Position numbers and translations under genes: made by a program
In this document: piece after piece, positions 1-8,560 of the stretch
Layout of the letters: each line of letters begins with the position of its first letter
How positions within the stretch are numbered: the first letter of the stretch is position 1
Notes under the pieces: model-generated
Database searches by the model: none
The model's input: only the letters and a program-made list of their open reading frames with translations
What the model was told of the DNA's origin: nothing
Source of the DNA: Tsukamurella sputi
GTDB lineage: Bacteria > Actinomycetota > Actinomycetes > Mycobacteriales > Mycobacteriaceae
Direction of reading: 5' to 3'
Assembly (NCBI RefSeq): GCF_007858445.1
Contig: NZ_VIGV01000002.1
Location: 372,001 to 436,000 of the forward strand
DNA: 64,000 bases

Positions 1-358
1 TGGCGACCAGCAGGTTGTACCGGTTGTGCTCGGTGAAGACGACCCACCAGGCCAGGCCCGCGAAGATCGCGCCGTCGGCGACCCGGTCGCACGTGGCGTC
101 GAGCCAGGCCCCGAACCTGGTCCCTCCCCCGCGCACGCGGGCCATCGCACCGTCGAGCATGTCGAACATGACGAAGAACCAGATGATCATGGTTCCCCAG
201 AACAACTGGTCCGCCGGGAAGAGCCACAGCGCTGCCCCCACCGAGCAGACCGTGCCGAAGAGCGTGACCGCATCGGGCGTCAGACCGGTCCTGATCAGCA
301 CCTTCGCGATCGGATGCGTGACCTTGGAGACGGCCTCGCGACTGAAGATCGACGACAC
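1..358 (-). CDS. pgsA: CDP-alcohol phosphatidyltransferase, probable phosphatidylinositol phosphate synthase (partial, C-terminus outside window)
   Basis: A membrane enzyme that moves the phosphatidyl group of CDP-diacylglycerol to inositol 1-phosphate, the first step toward phosphatidylinositol, PIMs and lipoarabinomannan. Only the first 119 codons are in the window. The full CDP-alcohol phosphotransferase signature D-x2-DG-x2-AR-x8-G-x3-D-x3-D is readable around residues 66-92, starting DMLDGAMAR, with hydrophobic helices before and after it. The GTG start follows the HIT stop after a single base (TGA-G-GTG), so the two genes are translationally coupled. The order thrS-HIT-pgsA matches, from memory, M. 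tuberculosis Rv2614c-Rv2612c, where the last gene is the PIP synthase. That context is why I prefer PIP synthase over phosphatidylglycerophosphate synthase; the motif alone does not decide the substrate. Confidence 0.88.
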   Translation of the reverse strand, partial: MSSIFSREAVSKVTHPIAKVLIRTGLTPDAVTLFGTVCSVGAALWLFPADQLFWGTMIIWFFVMFDMLDGAMARVRGGGTRFGAWLDATCDRVADGAIFAGLAWWVVFTEHNRYNLLVA

Positions 359-359
359 C

Positions 360-914
360 TCAGACCTCCTCCCAGGCCTTCGCCATCAGCGCCCGGGTCT
401 GTCCCAGCAACTGCGGCATCACCTTAGTGCCCGAGAGCACCGTGATGTAGTTCGCATCGCCCGGCCAGCGCGGCACGATGTGCTGGTGCAGGTGTTCGGC
501 GATCGAGCCGCCACCCGCCCGGCCCAGATTGAAGCCCACGTTGAACGCCGCGGGCCGCGAGATCCGCTTGATCACCCGGATCGTCTTCTGGGTGAGCTTG
601 ATCAGCTCGAAGGCCTCGTCGTCGGTGAGCTCCTCCAGGTCGGCGACCTGCCGGTAGGGCACCACCATGCAGTGGCCCGGGTTGTACGGGAACAGGTTGA
701 GCACCACGTAGCAGTGCTCGCCCCGCGCCACGATCAGCCCGTCCTCATCCGCGAGCTTGGGGATCTCGAGGAAGGCCGTGCTCCCCTCGGGCACGGGCGG
801 GGAATCGACGAGGTACCGCATTCGGTACGGCGTCCAGAGACGCTCGATGGTCTCGTCCCCGTCGCCCACGCCGAAATCACGGTGCGCGCCGGGCGTGCCC
901 GTCTCGTCCGTCAT
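360..914 (-). CDS. HIT-family protein, probable AP4A phosphorylase
   Basis: A 184-aa histidine-triad nucleotide phosphorylase/hydrolase. The triad HLHQHIV is at residues 141-147, with H141, H143 and H145. The conserved segment NPGHCMVVPYR is at about 78-88 and a glycine/asparagine-rich nucleotide-binding stretch (FNVGFNLGRAGGG) at 124-136. The mycobacterial orthologue in this gene order (Rv2613c, from memory) phosphorolyses diadenosine tetraphosphate, and I infer the same reaction here. The N-terminal 30 residues are acidic and poorly conserved in type. It lies 34 bases after thrS and is coupled to pgsA by a one-base gap, so the three genes probably form an operon. The link between an AP4A-degrading enzyme and an aminoacyl-tRNA synthetase makes sense because synthetases produce AP4A as a side product. 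Confidence 0.9.
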   Translation of the reverse strand: MTDETGTPGAHRDFGVGDGDETIERLWTPYRMRYLVDSPPVPEGSTAFLEIPKLADEDGLIVARGEHCYVVLNLFPYNPGHCMVVPYRQVADLEELTDDEAFELIKLTQKTIRVIKRISRPAAFNVGFNLGRAGGGSIAEHLHQHIVPRWPGDANYITVLSGTKVMPQLLGQTRALMAKAWEEV

Positions 915-948
915 CGGTTCCCTCTCCCCGTGTCGTCCCTCGGCCCGG

Positions 949-3012
949 TCAGGCCGTCCCGACGGTGCTCTCGGCCGGCCCCAGCAGCTCGGCGGTCGGC
1001 GACTCGTTGCGGCGCGCGTGCACCCAGTCGACGATGCGCGCGACGGCGTCGTCGACCGGCACCTCGTTGACCTGCGTGCCGTCCCGGAACCGGAAGCTCA
1101 CGGCGCCCGCTTCCTGGTCACGCTCGCCCGCGAGGAGCATGAACGGCACCTTCTGCGTGGTGTGGTTGCGGATCTTCTTCTGCATCCGGTCGTCACTGTG
1201 GTCGACGTGGGCCCGGATCCCCTTCGCCCGCAGCTTGCGGATCACGGTCTCGAGGTGGTCGCCGAACTGTTCCGCGACGGGGATGCCGACGACCTGCTCC
1301 GGCGCCAGCCAGCCCGGGAAGGCGCCGGCGTAGTGCTCGGTGAGCACGCCGAAGAAGCGCTCGATCGACCCGAACTTCGCCGAGTGGATCATGACCGGCT
1401 GCTTCTTGGTGCCGTCGGCGGCCGTGTACTCGAGGTTGAAGCCCGCCGGCTGGTTGAAGTCGTACTGGATCGTCGACATCTGCCAGGTACGGCCGATCGC
1501 GTCCTTGGCCTGCACGGACACCTTGGGGCCGTAGAAGGCGGCACCGCCCGGGTCGGGGACCAGCTGCAGACCGGACTCGATGCACACCTCCTCGAGGATG
1601 GCGGTGGCCTCGGCCCACTGGGCGTCGGAACCGATGAACTTGTCGGAGTCGCCGCGGGTGGACAGCTCGAGGTAGAAATCGTTGAGGCCGAAGTCGCGCA
1701 GCAGCCCCAGGATGAAGTCCAGCAGGTGCTTGATCTCGCCCTTCGCCTGCTCCTCGGTCACGTAGCTGTGCGAGTCGTCCTGGGCGAAGCCGCGCACGCG
1801 GGTCAGGCCCTGGATGACGCCCGACTTCTCGTAGCGGTAGACGTGGCCGAACTCGAACAGGCGCAGCGGCAGCTCCCGGTACGACCGGCCGCGCGACCGG
1901 TAGATCAGGTTGTGCATCGGGCAGTTCATCGCCTTGAGGTAGTAGTCCTGCCCCTGCTTGGTGATCTCCCCCTCGGCGTTGCGCTCCTCGTCCACGTGGA
2001 GCGGCGGGAACATGGTGTCCGCGTAGTACGGCAGGTGTCCCGAGGTGTGGAAGAGGTTCTCCTTGGAGATGTGCGGGGTGCCGACGTACTCGAAGCCGTG
2101 CTCGATGTGCTTGCCGCGGACGTAGTCCTCCATCTCCCGCTTGATGATGCCGCCCTTGGGGTGGAAGACGGGCAGACCGGAGCCGAGCTCGTCGGGGAAG
2201 CTGAACAGGTCCAGCTCGGCGCCGAGCTTGCGGTGATCGCGCTTCTCGGCCTCGGCGAGCAGCTCGAGGTACTCGTCCATCGCCTCCGGCGACTCCCACG
2301 CGGTGCCGTAGACACGCTGCAGGTCGGCGTTGTTCTGATCGCCGCGCCAGTAGGCGGCGGAGCTGCGGGTCAGCTTCACCGCGGGGATGTACTTCGTGGT
2401 GGGCACGTGCGGGCCGCGGCACAGGTCGCCCCAGATGCGCTCGCCCGTGCGGGGGTTCAGGTTGTCGTAGGCGGTGAGCTCGGCGCCGCCGACCTCCATG
2501 ACCTCGCTGTCGTCGGCCGCGCCCTTGTCGTCGATCAGCTCCAGCTTGTAGGGCTCTCCTCCGAGCTCGGCCCGCGCCTCGTCCTTGGACCCGTACACGC
2601 GGCGGCTGAACTTCTGCCCGGCCTTGATGATCTGCTTCATCTTCTTCTCGAGGGTCTTGAGGTCCTCGGGGGTGAAGGGCTCCGCGACGTCGAAGTCGTA
2701 GTAGAAACCGTCCTTGATGGGCGGTCCGATGCCCAGCTTGGCGCCGGGAAAGCCGTCCTGCACCGCCTGCGCGAGCACGTGGGCCGCCGAGTGGCGGATC
2801 ACGCTGCGCCCGTCCTCCGTGTTCGCCGCGACGGCCTCGACCTCGGTGTCGGTCTCGGGGATCCAGCTCAGGTCCTTGAGCGTGCCGTCCGAGGTCTTGA
2901 CGACGACGACGGCCTCGGGGCCCTTGTTGGGCAGGTCCAGCTCGCGCATGGCTGCCCCGGCGGCGATACCTGCCGGGACGACGAAGGTGGTGCTCACAGT
3001 GCTCCTAGTCAT
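949..3012 (-). CDS. thrS: Threonyl-tRNA synthetase
   Basis: Class II aminoacyl-tRNA synthetase that charges tRNA-Thr in the cytoplasm; 687 aa, the usual length. Residues 1-65 form a TGS-type domain. The editing domain carries HSAAH (H74, H78), which normally clears mis-charged Ser-tRNA. The catalytic core holds MNCPMH with C364 as the expected zinc ligand, followed by the motif 2 region ([12 protein letters not shown]) and a C-terminal anticodon-binding domain (about 570-670). The start at 3012 gives the full TGS domain. No T-box-like leader is visible in the 87 bases upstream; the neighbour at 3100 is on the same strand. It probably heads or sits within the operon thrS-HIT-pgsA. Confidence 0.97.
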   Translation of the reverse strand: MTRSTVSTTFVVPAGIAAGAAMRELDLPNKGPEAVVVVKTSDGTLKDLSWIPETDTEVEAVAANTEDGRSVIRHSAAHVLAQAVQDGFPGAKLGIGPPIKDGFYYDFDVAEPFTPEDLKTLEKKMKQIIKAGQKFSRRVYGSKDEARAELGGEPYKLELIDDKGAADDSEVMEVGGAELTAYDNLNPRTGERIWGDLCRGPHVPTTKYIPAVKLTRSSAAYWRGDQNNADLQRVYGTAWESPEAMDEYLELLAEAEKRDHRKLGAELDLFSFPDELGSGLPVFHPKGGIIKREMEDYVRGKHIEHGFEYVGTPHISKENLFHTSGHLPYYADTMFPPLHVDEERNAEGEITKQGQDYYLKAMNCPMHNLIYRSRGRSYRELPLRLFEFGHVYRYEKSGVIQGLTRVRGFAQDDSHSYVTEEQAKGEIKHLLDFILGLLRDFGLNDFYLELSTRGDSDKFIGSDAQWAEATAILEEVCIESGLQLVPDPGGAAFYGPKVSVQAKDAIGRTWQMSTIQYDFNQPAGFNLEYTAADGTKKQPVMIHSAKFGSIERFFGVLTEHYAGAFPGWLAPEQVVGIPVAEQFGDHLETVIRKLRAKGIRAHVDHSDDRMQKKIRNHTTQKVPFMLLAGERDQEAGAVSFRFRDGTQVNEVPVDDAVARIVDWVHARRNESPTAELLGPAESTVGTA

Positions 3013-3099
3013 GTAGCGGGCGGCATACCTGGCCGCACGCGGTTGTCAGTGGGATCGATCCTATCGGTCACGTTCCGTCGGACGCGCCCGAGGCGAGCC

Positions 3100-3624
3100 T
3101 CAGGCGAGCCGGGCGCGTCGCTCGTCGGGGGTCTGCCGGGGACAGCTGAGGCACTTGCTCATACCGGGGCACAGGTAGAGCAGACAGCAGGAGCCCCGCC
3201 GGACGACGGTGCCGCGCCCCGGCACCTCGTCGAACCGCGCGGCGGGGGCTTCGGAGCCGCACGCACGCAGGGCATCGTCGGCGGCGGTGACCGGATCGTC
3301 GGCGCCCAGGGCGGCCGACGCGATCGAATCGGTGGCGATCGCCCACAGCGACCATTCAGTAGCGCCCGACGCCGCGGCGATCGCCGGGATCAGGCGGTGG
3401 CAGGCACGTGCCAGCGCTCCGTTCGGGTCGTCCGACGGTGACGCCTCCCCCACCTCGGGCCACCCGCCCGCGCCGGTGCGAACGGTCACTGACGCCCCGT
3501 CGAGTCCCGCGGCGGCGAGCCGGGCGAGGGCCCCGGAAAGGGCGTACCAGTAGAGGATTCCCGCCGTCCGGAGATCCGGTGCACCGATGCCGCGGCGGAG
3601 CGCGTCGATCTGGCCTTCCGCCAT
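3100..3624 (-). CDS. FhuF-like [2Fe-2S] protein
   Basis: A 174-aa protein whose C-terminus has the FhuF-type cysteine signature: C146, C147, C158 and C161 in the arrangement CC-x10-C-x2-C, with CPGM between. This binds a [2Fe-2S] cluster in ferric-siderophore reductases. The rest is short for a complete FhuF (about 250 aa) and is rich in alanine and glycine, so it may be a minimal or diverged member; reductase activity is inferred only. I chose the ATG at 3624, five bases after the stop of the PGPGW gene. A much longer open frame exists upstream, but it runs antiframe through two genuine genes. No siderophore genes are near. Confidence 0.72.
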   Translation of the reverse strand: MAEGQIDALRRGIGAPDLRTAGILYWYALSGALARLAAAGLDGASVTVRTGAGGWPEVGEASPSDDPNGALARACHRLIPAIAAASGATEWSLWAIATDSIASAALGADDPVTAADDALRACGSEAPAARFDEVPGRGTVVRRGSCCLLYLCPGMSKCLSCPRQTPDERRARLA

Positions 3625-3629
3625 CGGGG

Positions 3630-4052
3630 TCAGCCGAAGACCGGACTGGCGAGCCACGGCCAGTGGATGCCGACCCATCCGGCGGCCGTGCTCAGCGCGC
3701 CGAGGAGCCACAGGGTGGCCAGGACGATGGCGCACGTGCCCAGGCCGAAGAGAGCCTTCACGACGATGTTCTGCCGCGAGAGCCACTCGACGAACCTGTC
3801 GTAGCGCGCACGGGCGAACCGCAGCAGTCGGTGCGCCCACTCGAATTCGGTGGCGAGGATGCCCAGGCCCGCGAAGACGATCAACCAGCCCGGCCCGGGG
3901 TACGGGATCGCGATGATCCCGGCGACGAGGACGATTCCCCCGATGACGCCCACGGCGCCCCGCCACACGAGTGCGCCGTGCCGGGAGGACGTGATCCGGG
4001 CGCGCCACGCGCTCAGACCTGTCCGGGGCGTCTCGCTGTGCTGGTCGTGCAT
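3630..4052 (-). CDS. PGPGW-domain (TIGR02611-like) transmembrane protein
   Basis: A 140-aa membrane protein with the family's naming motif PGPGW at about residues 51-55, inside a hydrophobic hairpin (PYPGPGWLIVFAGLGILATE). At least three more hydrophobic stretches follow, ending WPWLASPVFG. A basic patch between the helices (RFARARYDRF) suggests a cytoplasmic loop. The function is unknown for the whole family. TACCGT ends six bases before the ATG (4059-4064 on the plus strand), so the mRNA is probably leaderless and this gene starts a unit with the FhuF-like gene five bases beyond its stop. Confidence 0.8.
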   Translation of the reverse strand: MHDQHSETPRTGLSAWRARITSSRHGALVWRGAVGVIGGIVLVAGIIAIPYPGPGWLIVFAGLGILATEFEWAHRLLRFARARYDRFVEWLSRQNIVVKALFGLGTCAIVLATLWLLGALSTAAGWVGIHWPWLASPVFG

Positions 4053-4070
4053 GGTTCCACGGTACCGGCG

Positions 4071-4793
4071 CTAGCCGGCGACCTCCTCCAACAGCGGCAG
4101 GGTCACCGCGTCGGCGACGGCGGGGGCGGTCGCCTGCAACTCGGCGTCCAGCAGTTGCACCGCGACCGCGAACGCGCGGCCGACCGAGGCGGCATCCCCG
4201 GAGCCGGCCTCGGTGCCGCGGATCCGTGCGCGATCCTCGGGCGAGAGGAAGCCGGGCGGAGCGCCGGTGCGCGCGCCGGCGAGCCCGATCAACGCTGCGC
4301 GGAGCGCGTCGAGGGCGACCGCCGCCGAGGCACCGTCGCCCCGATGGAGAGCGGCGCGGGTCCGCAGAGCGGCCAACCACGCCGGACCGACGACGTCGTT
4401 CTCGAGCGGCGCGGGAGGGATCTGCGCACCGGAGGGGCCGAACACCTGATGAAAGGGCTCCCCAGGGCGAGGCCCGAACAACGCGGCGGGGACGATCGCC
4501 ACGCGTGCGGTGAGGAGATCCGGAAGGAGGTAGACGACGCCCGTCGCTTCGACCGTGTGATGAATCGCGTCGAACTCGCGGTACATCAGCTCGATCCACC
4601 GACCGTGAACATCGCCCGGATCCGTATCGGAGGCGACACCGAACCGAAGGTCGATGCCGGACAAGGGATCCAGCGCTCCTGCAGCAGCGGGACCGACCAC
4701 CGCACCGGCAAGGACCCCCTCCGCCGTCCGCGCGGCGGCGAGCATCCGATTCGCGACATCCTGACGTTGCATGACGGTAAACACGATCTTCAT
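4071..4793 (-). CDS. Nucleotidyltransferase-like protein
   Basis: A 240-aa protein that resembles the pol-beta nucleotidyltransferase fold. GAVVGPAAAGALDPLSGIDL at about residues 31-50 occupies the place of the usual G-S-x-A...D-x-D active site. A later YLLPDLLTARVAIVPAALFG stretch resembles the third-carboxylate strand of small bacterial nucleotidyltransferases. The first motif is degenerate: GP replaces GS, and GIDL keeps only one clear aspartate. It may therefore be catalytically weak or dead. The start is uncertain: ATG at 4793 has GGGAG about 15 bases upstream, while ATG at 4772 and an earlier GTG/ATG-type start at 4856 are also possible. No partner gene suggests a substrate. Confidence 0.6.
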   Translation of the reverse strand: MKIVFTVMQRQDVANRMLAAARTAEGVLAGAVVGPAAAGALDPLSGIDLRFGVASDTDPGDVHGRWIELMYREFDAIHHTVEATGVVYLLPDLLTARVAIVPAALFGPRPGEPFHQVFGPSGAQIPPAPLENDVVGPAWLAALRTRAALHRGDGASAAVALDALRAALIGLAGARTGAPPGFLSPEDRARIRGTEAGSGDAASVGRAFAVAVQLLDAELQATAPAVADAVTLPLLEEVAG

Positions 4794-5220
4794 GATAATC
4801 GTCGGAGGCTCCCGAAACGACCGGCGCGGCAGTGCTGCATATCCACTTGTGCACATCGCCGATTCATTCAGCGCCGAACGTCAATTCCGTCGCCGCGCGA
4901 CCCCTCATTTCTTCGCGCGAAACGGTTATGAATACACCGATTGACCAGGACACTTCAATCGCAAACTTGTAGAACGAGTTTCCTTAGACCACTGAGGCTT
5001 TCGCTACTGCGCAGTAGCTTGAATCTCTTTGAGCAAATAACCGAGAAACTTATTGGGAAACCATGGAAATGCTGATAACTTCATAACTCCCAGGAGATGC
5101 ACAGGCGCCGCTTCAGGCACTCTCACCGAGCGCAGACACCTCCTATTCGCCTGGGTCACCATCACTTCTATCGACGTCCTCGCCCGAGCACGCCGAACCT
5201 TCATGAACCGGAGGTCCTCC
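4794..5220. other. Long non-coding region and leader of the secreted repeat protein
   Basis: About 430 bases with no convincing gene and a visibly lower GC content than the neighbours, especially 4860-5090. It separates two divergent genes. It contains a perfect 16-bp palindrome (GCTACTGCGCAGTAGC, 5003-5018) about 200 bases before the secreted-protein start. An open frame runs through 5053-5220 into the secreted gene, but the Shine-Dalgarno site at 5210-5214 places the real start at 5221. I recognise no riboswitch class here. Confidence 0.5.
5003..5018. promoter_or_regulatory. Perfect 16-bp palindrome, candidate operator
   Basis: GCTACTGC followed directly by its reverse complement GCAGTAGC, with no spacer. 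It lies in the AT-richer gap between two divergent genes, a typical place for a dimeric repressor site. It could also form a short cruciform or a hairpin in a long leader RNA. No matching regulator is nearby. Confidence 0.4.
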
Positions 5221-6651
5221 ATGTCCCCTACTGCCCCCAAGCACGCACGGAAGACGGTGCGCCGCAGCGCCGTTGCCGTCACCGCTGTGGCCGCTGCTGC
5301 CGCGATGACCGTCGCGACTCCCGCCGCTGCGAATGCTGCCACCACGCCCACCGGCAATCCTCAGATCGACGCGCTGCTCGCGTCTGCTCCGCTCCTCCCG
5401 GGCGGCATCCCGATCGCGGTCATCCCCCAGGTCGCACCCGTCATCAACCAGGGCGTCGCCGCCTGGAACCAGATCCCCGTGATCGGCGGCCTGATCCCGG
5501 TCTCGAACACCACGGCCGGATCCGCCTTCGGCACGACGCCGCTCGCTCCGGGTTGGGCCGGCGCGTGGTCGTCCGACACGTTCAAGGTGGGGGCGCCCCT
5601 CGGCCTCGGCGGGCTCACGAGCACCACCTACGGCCTGGTCGGCCTGAACGCGAATTCCGGTGGGCTCGGCGTCGGCAGCATCGGCGGCAACAACACCACC
5701 CTCAACGGCCCGCTGGGCAGCGCGCTGGGCCTCTCGACCTCGCTGAGCGCGGTCACCACCAACGGGCTCACCACGTGGACGCCGTCGCTCGGCCTGGGCG
5801 CCACAGCGCCCCTGGGCCTCGGCAGCGCGAGCGCGACCATCGTGCCGGCCACGGTGACCTACGGCGACAAGACCTTCCTCGTCGGCCTGCCCTCCATCAA
5901 CCTCGGCCTCGGGATTCCGCTCCTCGGCATCAACGCCGGACTCGTGATCAACCTCGGCCAGGTGGGCTTCCAGAACGGCCAGCTGGTCCTGGTGACGCCG
6001 AGCATCGGTGGCACGCTCACCACGCCGCTCGGCGGGGGCTCGGTCGGCGTGACCCCCGGAACCATCACCGTCGGGACCGGCGGCATCACCGTCGACGCGC
6101 CGGACGTGAAGGCGAACGTCAACGTGCTCAACACCGTGAAGGCGGGCCTCGACGTCAACGGCGGCGGCGCCAGCATCACGCCGACCGGCGTCGCGGTCGC
6201 CGGCCCGTCCGGGACCGGTACTGTGACCACCCCGGTCGGCAGCGGAACCGTCACCGCATCGACGGGCAGCGCCTCCGCGGGCACCAACGGCGTCTCGGTG
6301 ACCGGTCCCGCCGCGACCGGCACGGTCACCACTCCGGTCGGCGTCAGCGGCGGTGCCGCGGTCTCGACCGGTTCGGCGACCGTGGCACCGAACGGCGACA
6401 CCACGGTGACCGGCCCCAAGGCCGCCGCCGGCGTCAGCACCCCGGCCGGCGGAGCCAGCGGTCACGTGGAGACCGGCAGCGCGTCGGTCAGCCCGAGCAC
6501 CGGCTCGGCGTCGGTGACCGGCCCGTCGGGCGGCGTCGAGGTGAGCACGCCTGCCACCGGCAGCCACGGCGTCGAGGCCGACACCGGCTCGGCCACCGCG
6601 AGCTCGAGCGGCGTCAGCGTCAAGGACACCCCCTCGGTGGACGTGCACTGA
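5221..6651 (+). CDS. Secreted Gly/Thr/Ser/Val-rich repeat protein of unknown function
   Basis: A 476-aa exported protein. The N-terminus is a classical signal peptide: a basic stretch (KHARKTVRRS), a hydrophobic alanine/valine core, and a likely cleavage site after ANAA near residue 40. The mature part is low in charge and rich in Gly, Thr, Ser, Val and Leu. Residues about 320-465 contain four imperfect repeats of about 34 residues, each built as V-x-V-(T/A)GP...V(T/S)TP-x-G...TGSA(S/T), ending DTPSVDVH. This could form a beta-rich stalk on the cell surface. There is no sortase motif, lipobox or transmembrane tail. GGAGG at 5210-5214 decides the ATG at 5221. I do not recognise the family; a role in envelope or adhesion is inference. 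A strong terminator follows. Confidence 0.8.
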   Translation: MSPTAPKHARKTVRRSAVAVTAVAAAAAMTVATPAAANAATTPTGNPQIDALLASAPLLPGGIPIAVIPQVAPVINQGVAAWNQIPVIGGLIPVSNTTAGSAFGTTPLAPGWAGAWSSDTFKVGAPLGLGGLTSTTYGLVGLNANSGGLGVGSIGGNNTTLNGPLGSALGLSTSLSAVTTNGLTTWTPSLGLGATAPLGLGSASATIVPATVTYGDKTFLVGLPSINLGLGIPLLGINAGLVINLGQVGFQNGQLVLVTPSIGGTLTTPLGGGSVGVTPGTITVGTGGITVDAPDVKANVNVLNTVKAGLDVNGGGASITPTGVAVAGPSGTGTVTTPVGSGTVTASTGSASAGTNGVSVTGPAATGTVTTPVGVSGGAAVSTGSATVAPNGDTTVTGPKAAAGVSTPAGGASGHVETGSASVSPSTGSASVTGPSGGVEVSTPATGSHGVEADTGSATASSSGVSVKDTPSVDVH

Positions 6652-6673
6652 TCCTCGCGGAATCACGACCGGC

Positions 6674-6702
6674 GGCGGCCGGGGCACTGTGCCCCGGCCG
6701 CC
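6674..6702 (+). terminator. Rho-independent-type hairpin after the secreted repeat protein gene
   Basis: GGCGGCCGGGGCAC (6674-6687) pairs perfectly with GTGCCCCGGCCGCC (6689-6702). It begins 22 bases after the stop codon and has no U-tract, as is common in high-GC actinobacteria. The next gene's -10 begins only eight bases later. Confidence 0.7.
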
Positions 6703-6721
6703 GTTGGCGTACCGTTCGACT

Positions 6722-7063
6722 ATGAGCAGCGACTGGCGGGAAAGCACCGTCGAGAAGATCCGCGGCCTGATCCTCGAGGCCGAGCCGGACACCGTCGAAG
6801 AAGCGAAATGGCGCAAGCCGTCCAACCCGGACGGCGTCCCCACCTTCTCGCTCGACGGGCTCGTCTGCACCGTCGAGACCTACAAGGACAAGGTGAAGAT
6901 CACCTTCGCGAAGGGCGCGTCCGTCGACGATCCCGAGGGACTGTTCAACGCCAGCCTGGACGCCGGAACCCGTCGCGCCATCGACATCCGCGAGTCCGAC
7001 GATCTCGATGAGGCCGCGTTCCGGGGCCTCATCAACCGCGCGGCCGCACTCAACCGCGCCTGA
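6722..7063 (+). CDS. DUF1801 (YdhG-like) domain protein
   Basis: A 113-aa soluble protein matching the DUF1801 pattern: an N-terminal helix (TVEKIRGLILEAEPDTVEE), then K-W-R-K-P, a beta-rich centre containing TFSLDGLVCTVETYKDKVKI, and a C-terminal helix. DUF1801 proteins share the YdhG fold, related in shape to iron chaperones and SRPBCC-like small proteins; the activity of this one is unknown. TACCGT ends six bases before the ATG, so the transcript is probably leaderless. It stands alone between the terminator of the secreted-protein gene and the convergent CoA-transferase gene, whose stop is nine bases beyond this one. Confidence 0.82.
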   Translation: MSSDWRESTVEKIRGLILEAEPDTVEEAKWRKPSNPDGVPTFSLDGLVCTVETYKDKVKITFAKGASVDDPEGLFNASLDAGTRRAIDIRESDDLDEAAFRGLINRAAALNRA

Positions 7064-7072
7064 CCGGAGTCG

Positions 7073-8560
7073 TCACCGCGGCAACCACTCCGGTGCGCTC
7101 GACCCGCGCGGCACGAGCACCGTTCGGTACGTCCCCGGCGTCACCGACATGCGCACCTGGTCGGTGACGCCCTGGTAGTGCCCCAGCGGGGTGTCCGCGG
7201 TGAAGGTCTCGGGAGCGAGGTACTCGTGCTCGCCCGGCGTCCCCGCGATCGCGTGTGCGTACTCACGGTCGAAGACGCCGAGCGAGAGGATCCACAGCGC
7301 GACCCGAGCGAGGGAGACGTGCACGCGGTAGCTGCCGCCGTCGACGGCGCGTCGCGCGAGCGCCTCCGTGACCCCCGCCGCCATGAGCCAGGAGACGATG
7401 TAGTCGTTGACGACGAGGATCGGCGGGAGCGCCGGGTCCCCGTCGCCGCCTTCGAGATTCATCATCCCGACGAGGCTGCCCGCGGTCTGATCGAAGCCCA
7501 CGCGGTCGGCCCAGGGCCCGTCACCGCCGAACAGGGACGCCGAGGCGTGCACGATCCCCGGTCGCGCTGCCGCCATGTCCTCGGCGGACATCCCGATCGA
7601 CGCGAGGTAGCCGGGCCGGCGGTTGGCGTAGAAGACGTCGGCCCCCGCGACCAGCTCGCGGAGCCGGGCCGGGCCGTCTCCACGGTGGGGACTCAGAGTG
7701 CAGGACCGGACCCCGACGTTCGCCGTCACGTACGTGGTGTCGTGCTCGTGCTCGCCGGGACGCCAGACGTTGAGGACGTCGGCGCCGTGCAGCGCCAACG
7801 AGCGACCCGCTCCCGCTCCAGCGATCACGTGGCCCATACCGAGCGCCCGGACACCCGACAGCGGTTGTTCGCCGGGCGGAAGGGGCTCGGGCGCGGAATC
7901 GCCGATGCGCGTGATCTCGACGAGGGGCGTGCCCGCGAGGCCCTCCCGGTACTGCTGCAGGTCCAGGAACTCCTCGGCGCTGCGGAGCATCGGCAGCACG
8001 ACGCCCGCGCGGGCGGCGGCCTCCTCCAGTTCGAGTCCGTCGCGCTGCGCGATCGCCGCCTCGACGGCCGCCTCGTCGTCGGGTACGCCCAGCAGACGCT
8101 GCGCCGCCACCTTGATCTTGGGATACGGGTTGAGCGGCATCACCCAGCGGGCGTCGCGGGTCCGGTAGAAGCGGAAGCCGAAGGCGTTGGAGGCGTTGGC
8201 CGACGAGGTCGCCGGGTATCCGTTGACCAGTTCCCAGCGGGCGTCGTAGAACGGGCACAGCCGGTGCGGCGTGGGCCGGATGTCGATGTCGATGTCCTGG
8301 CCTTCGCCGCCCCGCATCCGCCAGAGCTTGGCGACCGCAGCCGACTTCGCGGCCAGCGCGATCGAGGTCGCGCCGGCGATCCGCAGTGTGCTGGGCACCA
8401 CCGGGTCGGCGCCATGGAAGCGAATGGCCCCGCCGATGTCGGCCGCACTCATGCCGAGCCCTGCGAGCACCTCGTCGAGGGCGGCGTTGAGGTCGTAGCC
8501 GTCATCGGTCGCGGGGTGGGCGACGGCGCTCCGGATGCGCTCGGCGAGCTGATCGGTCAT
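7073..8560 (-). CDS. Family III (CaiB/BaiF) CoA transferase, two-domain form
   Basis: A 495-aa enzyme that should move CoA between acyl groups. The N-terminal part holds the helix-rich CaiB segment LAAKSAAVAKLWRMRGGEGQ. A second unit starts near residue 235 with LSGVRALGMGHVIAGAGAGR and HGADVLNVWRP. The expected catalytic aspartate is probably in GFDQTAGSLVGM (about residue 360). That it carries two CaiB-like halves in one chain explains the length above the usual 400. The ATG overlaps the stop of the AtuA-like gene by four bases (ATGA), so the two are co-translated and should act on one substrate. Which acyl-CoA is used cannot be read from the sequence. Confidence 0.85.
   Translation of the reverse strand: MTDQLAERIRSAVAHPATDDGYDLNAALDEVLAGLGMSAADIGGAIRFHGADPVVPSTLRIAGATSIALAAKSAAVAKLWRMRGGEGQDIDIDIRPTPHRLCPFYDARWELVNGYPATSSANASNAFGFRFYRTRDARWVMPLNPYPKIKVAAQRLLGVPDDEAAVEAAIAQRDGLELEEAAARAGVVLPMLRSAEEFLDLQQYREGLAGTPLVEITRIGDSAPEPLPPGEQPLSGVRALGMGHVIAGAGAGRSLALHGADVLNVWRPGEHEHDTTYVTANVGVRSCTLSPHRGDGPARLRELVAGADVFYANRRPGYLASIGMSAEDMAAARPGIVHASASLFGGDGPWADRVGFDQTAGSLVGMMNLEGGDGDPALPPILVVNDYIVSWLMAAGVTEALARRAVDGGSYRVHVSLARVALWILSLGVFDREYAHAIAGTPGEHEYLAPETFTADTPLGHYQGVTDQVRMSVTPGTYRTVLVPRGSSAPEWLPR

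Noticed and set aside
3013-3099. T-box or other leader before thrS
   Set aside because: The gap is under 90 bases and shows no T-box core or long stem structure; actinobacterial T-boxes are normally before ileS.
757-3441. An 894-codon plus-strand open frame opposite thrS
   Set aside because: It is antisense to a perfect threonyl-tRNA synthetase and has the Arg/Gly/Val/Leu/His-rich composition of a high-GC shadow frame.
3100-4854. A 584-codon minus-strand frame that could look like one fused protein
   Set aside because: Only its last 174 codons (FhuF-like) are real; the rest is a shifted reading of the PGPGW and nucleotidyltransferase-like genes.
5053-5220. Longer N-terminus of the secreted repeat protein
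   Set aside because: It would place the signal peptide 56 residues inside the protein and ignore the strong ribosome site just before ATG 5221.
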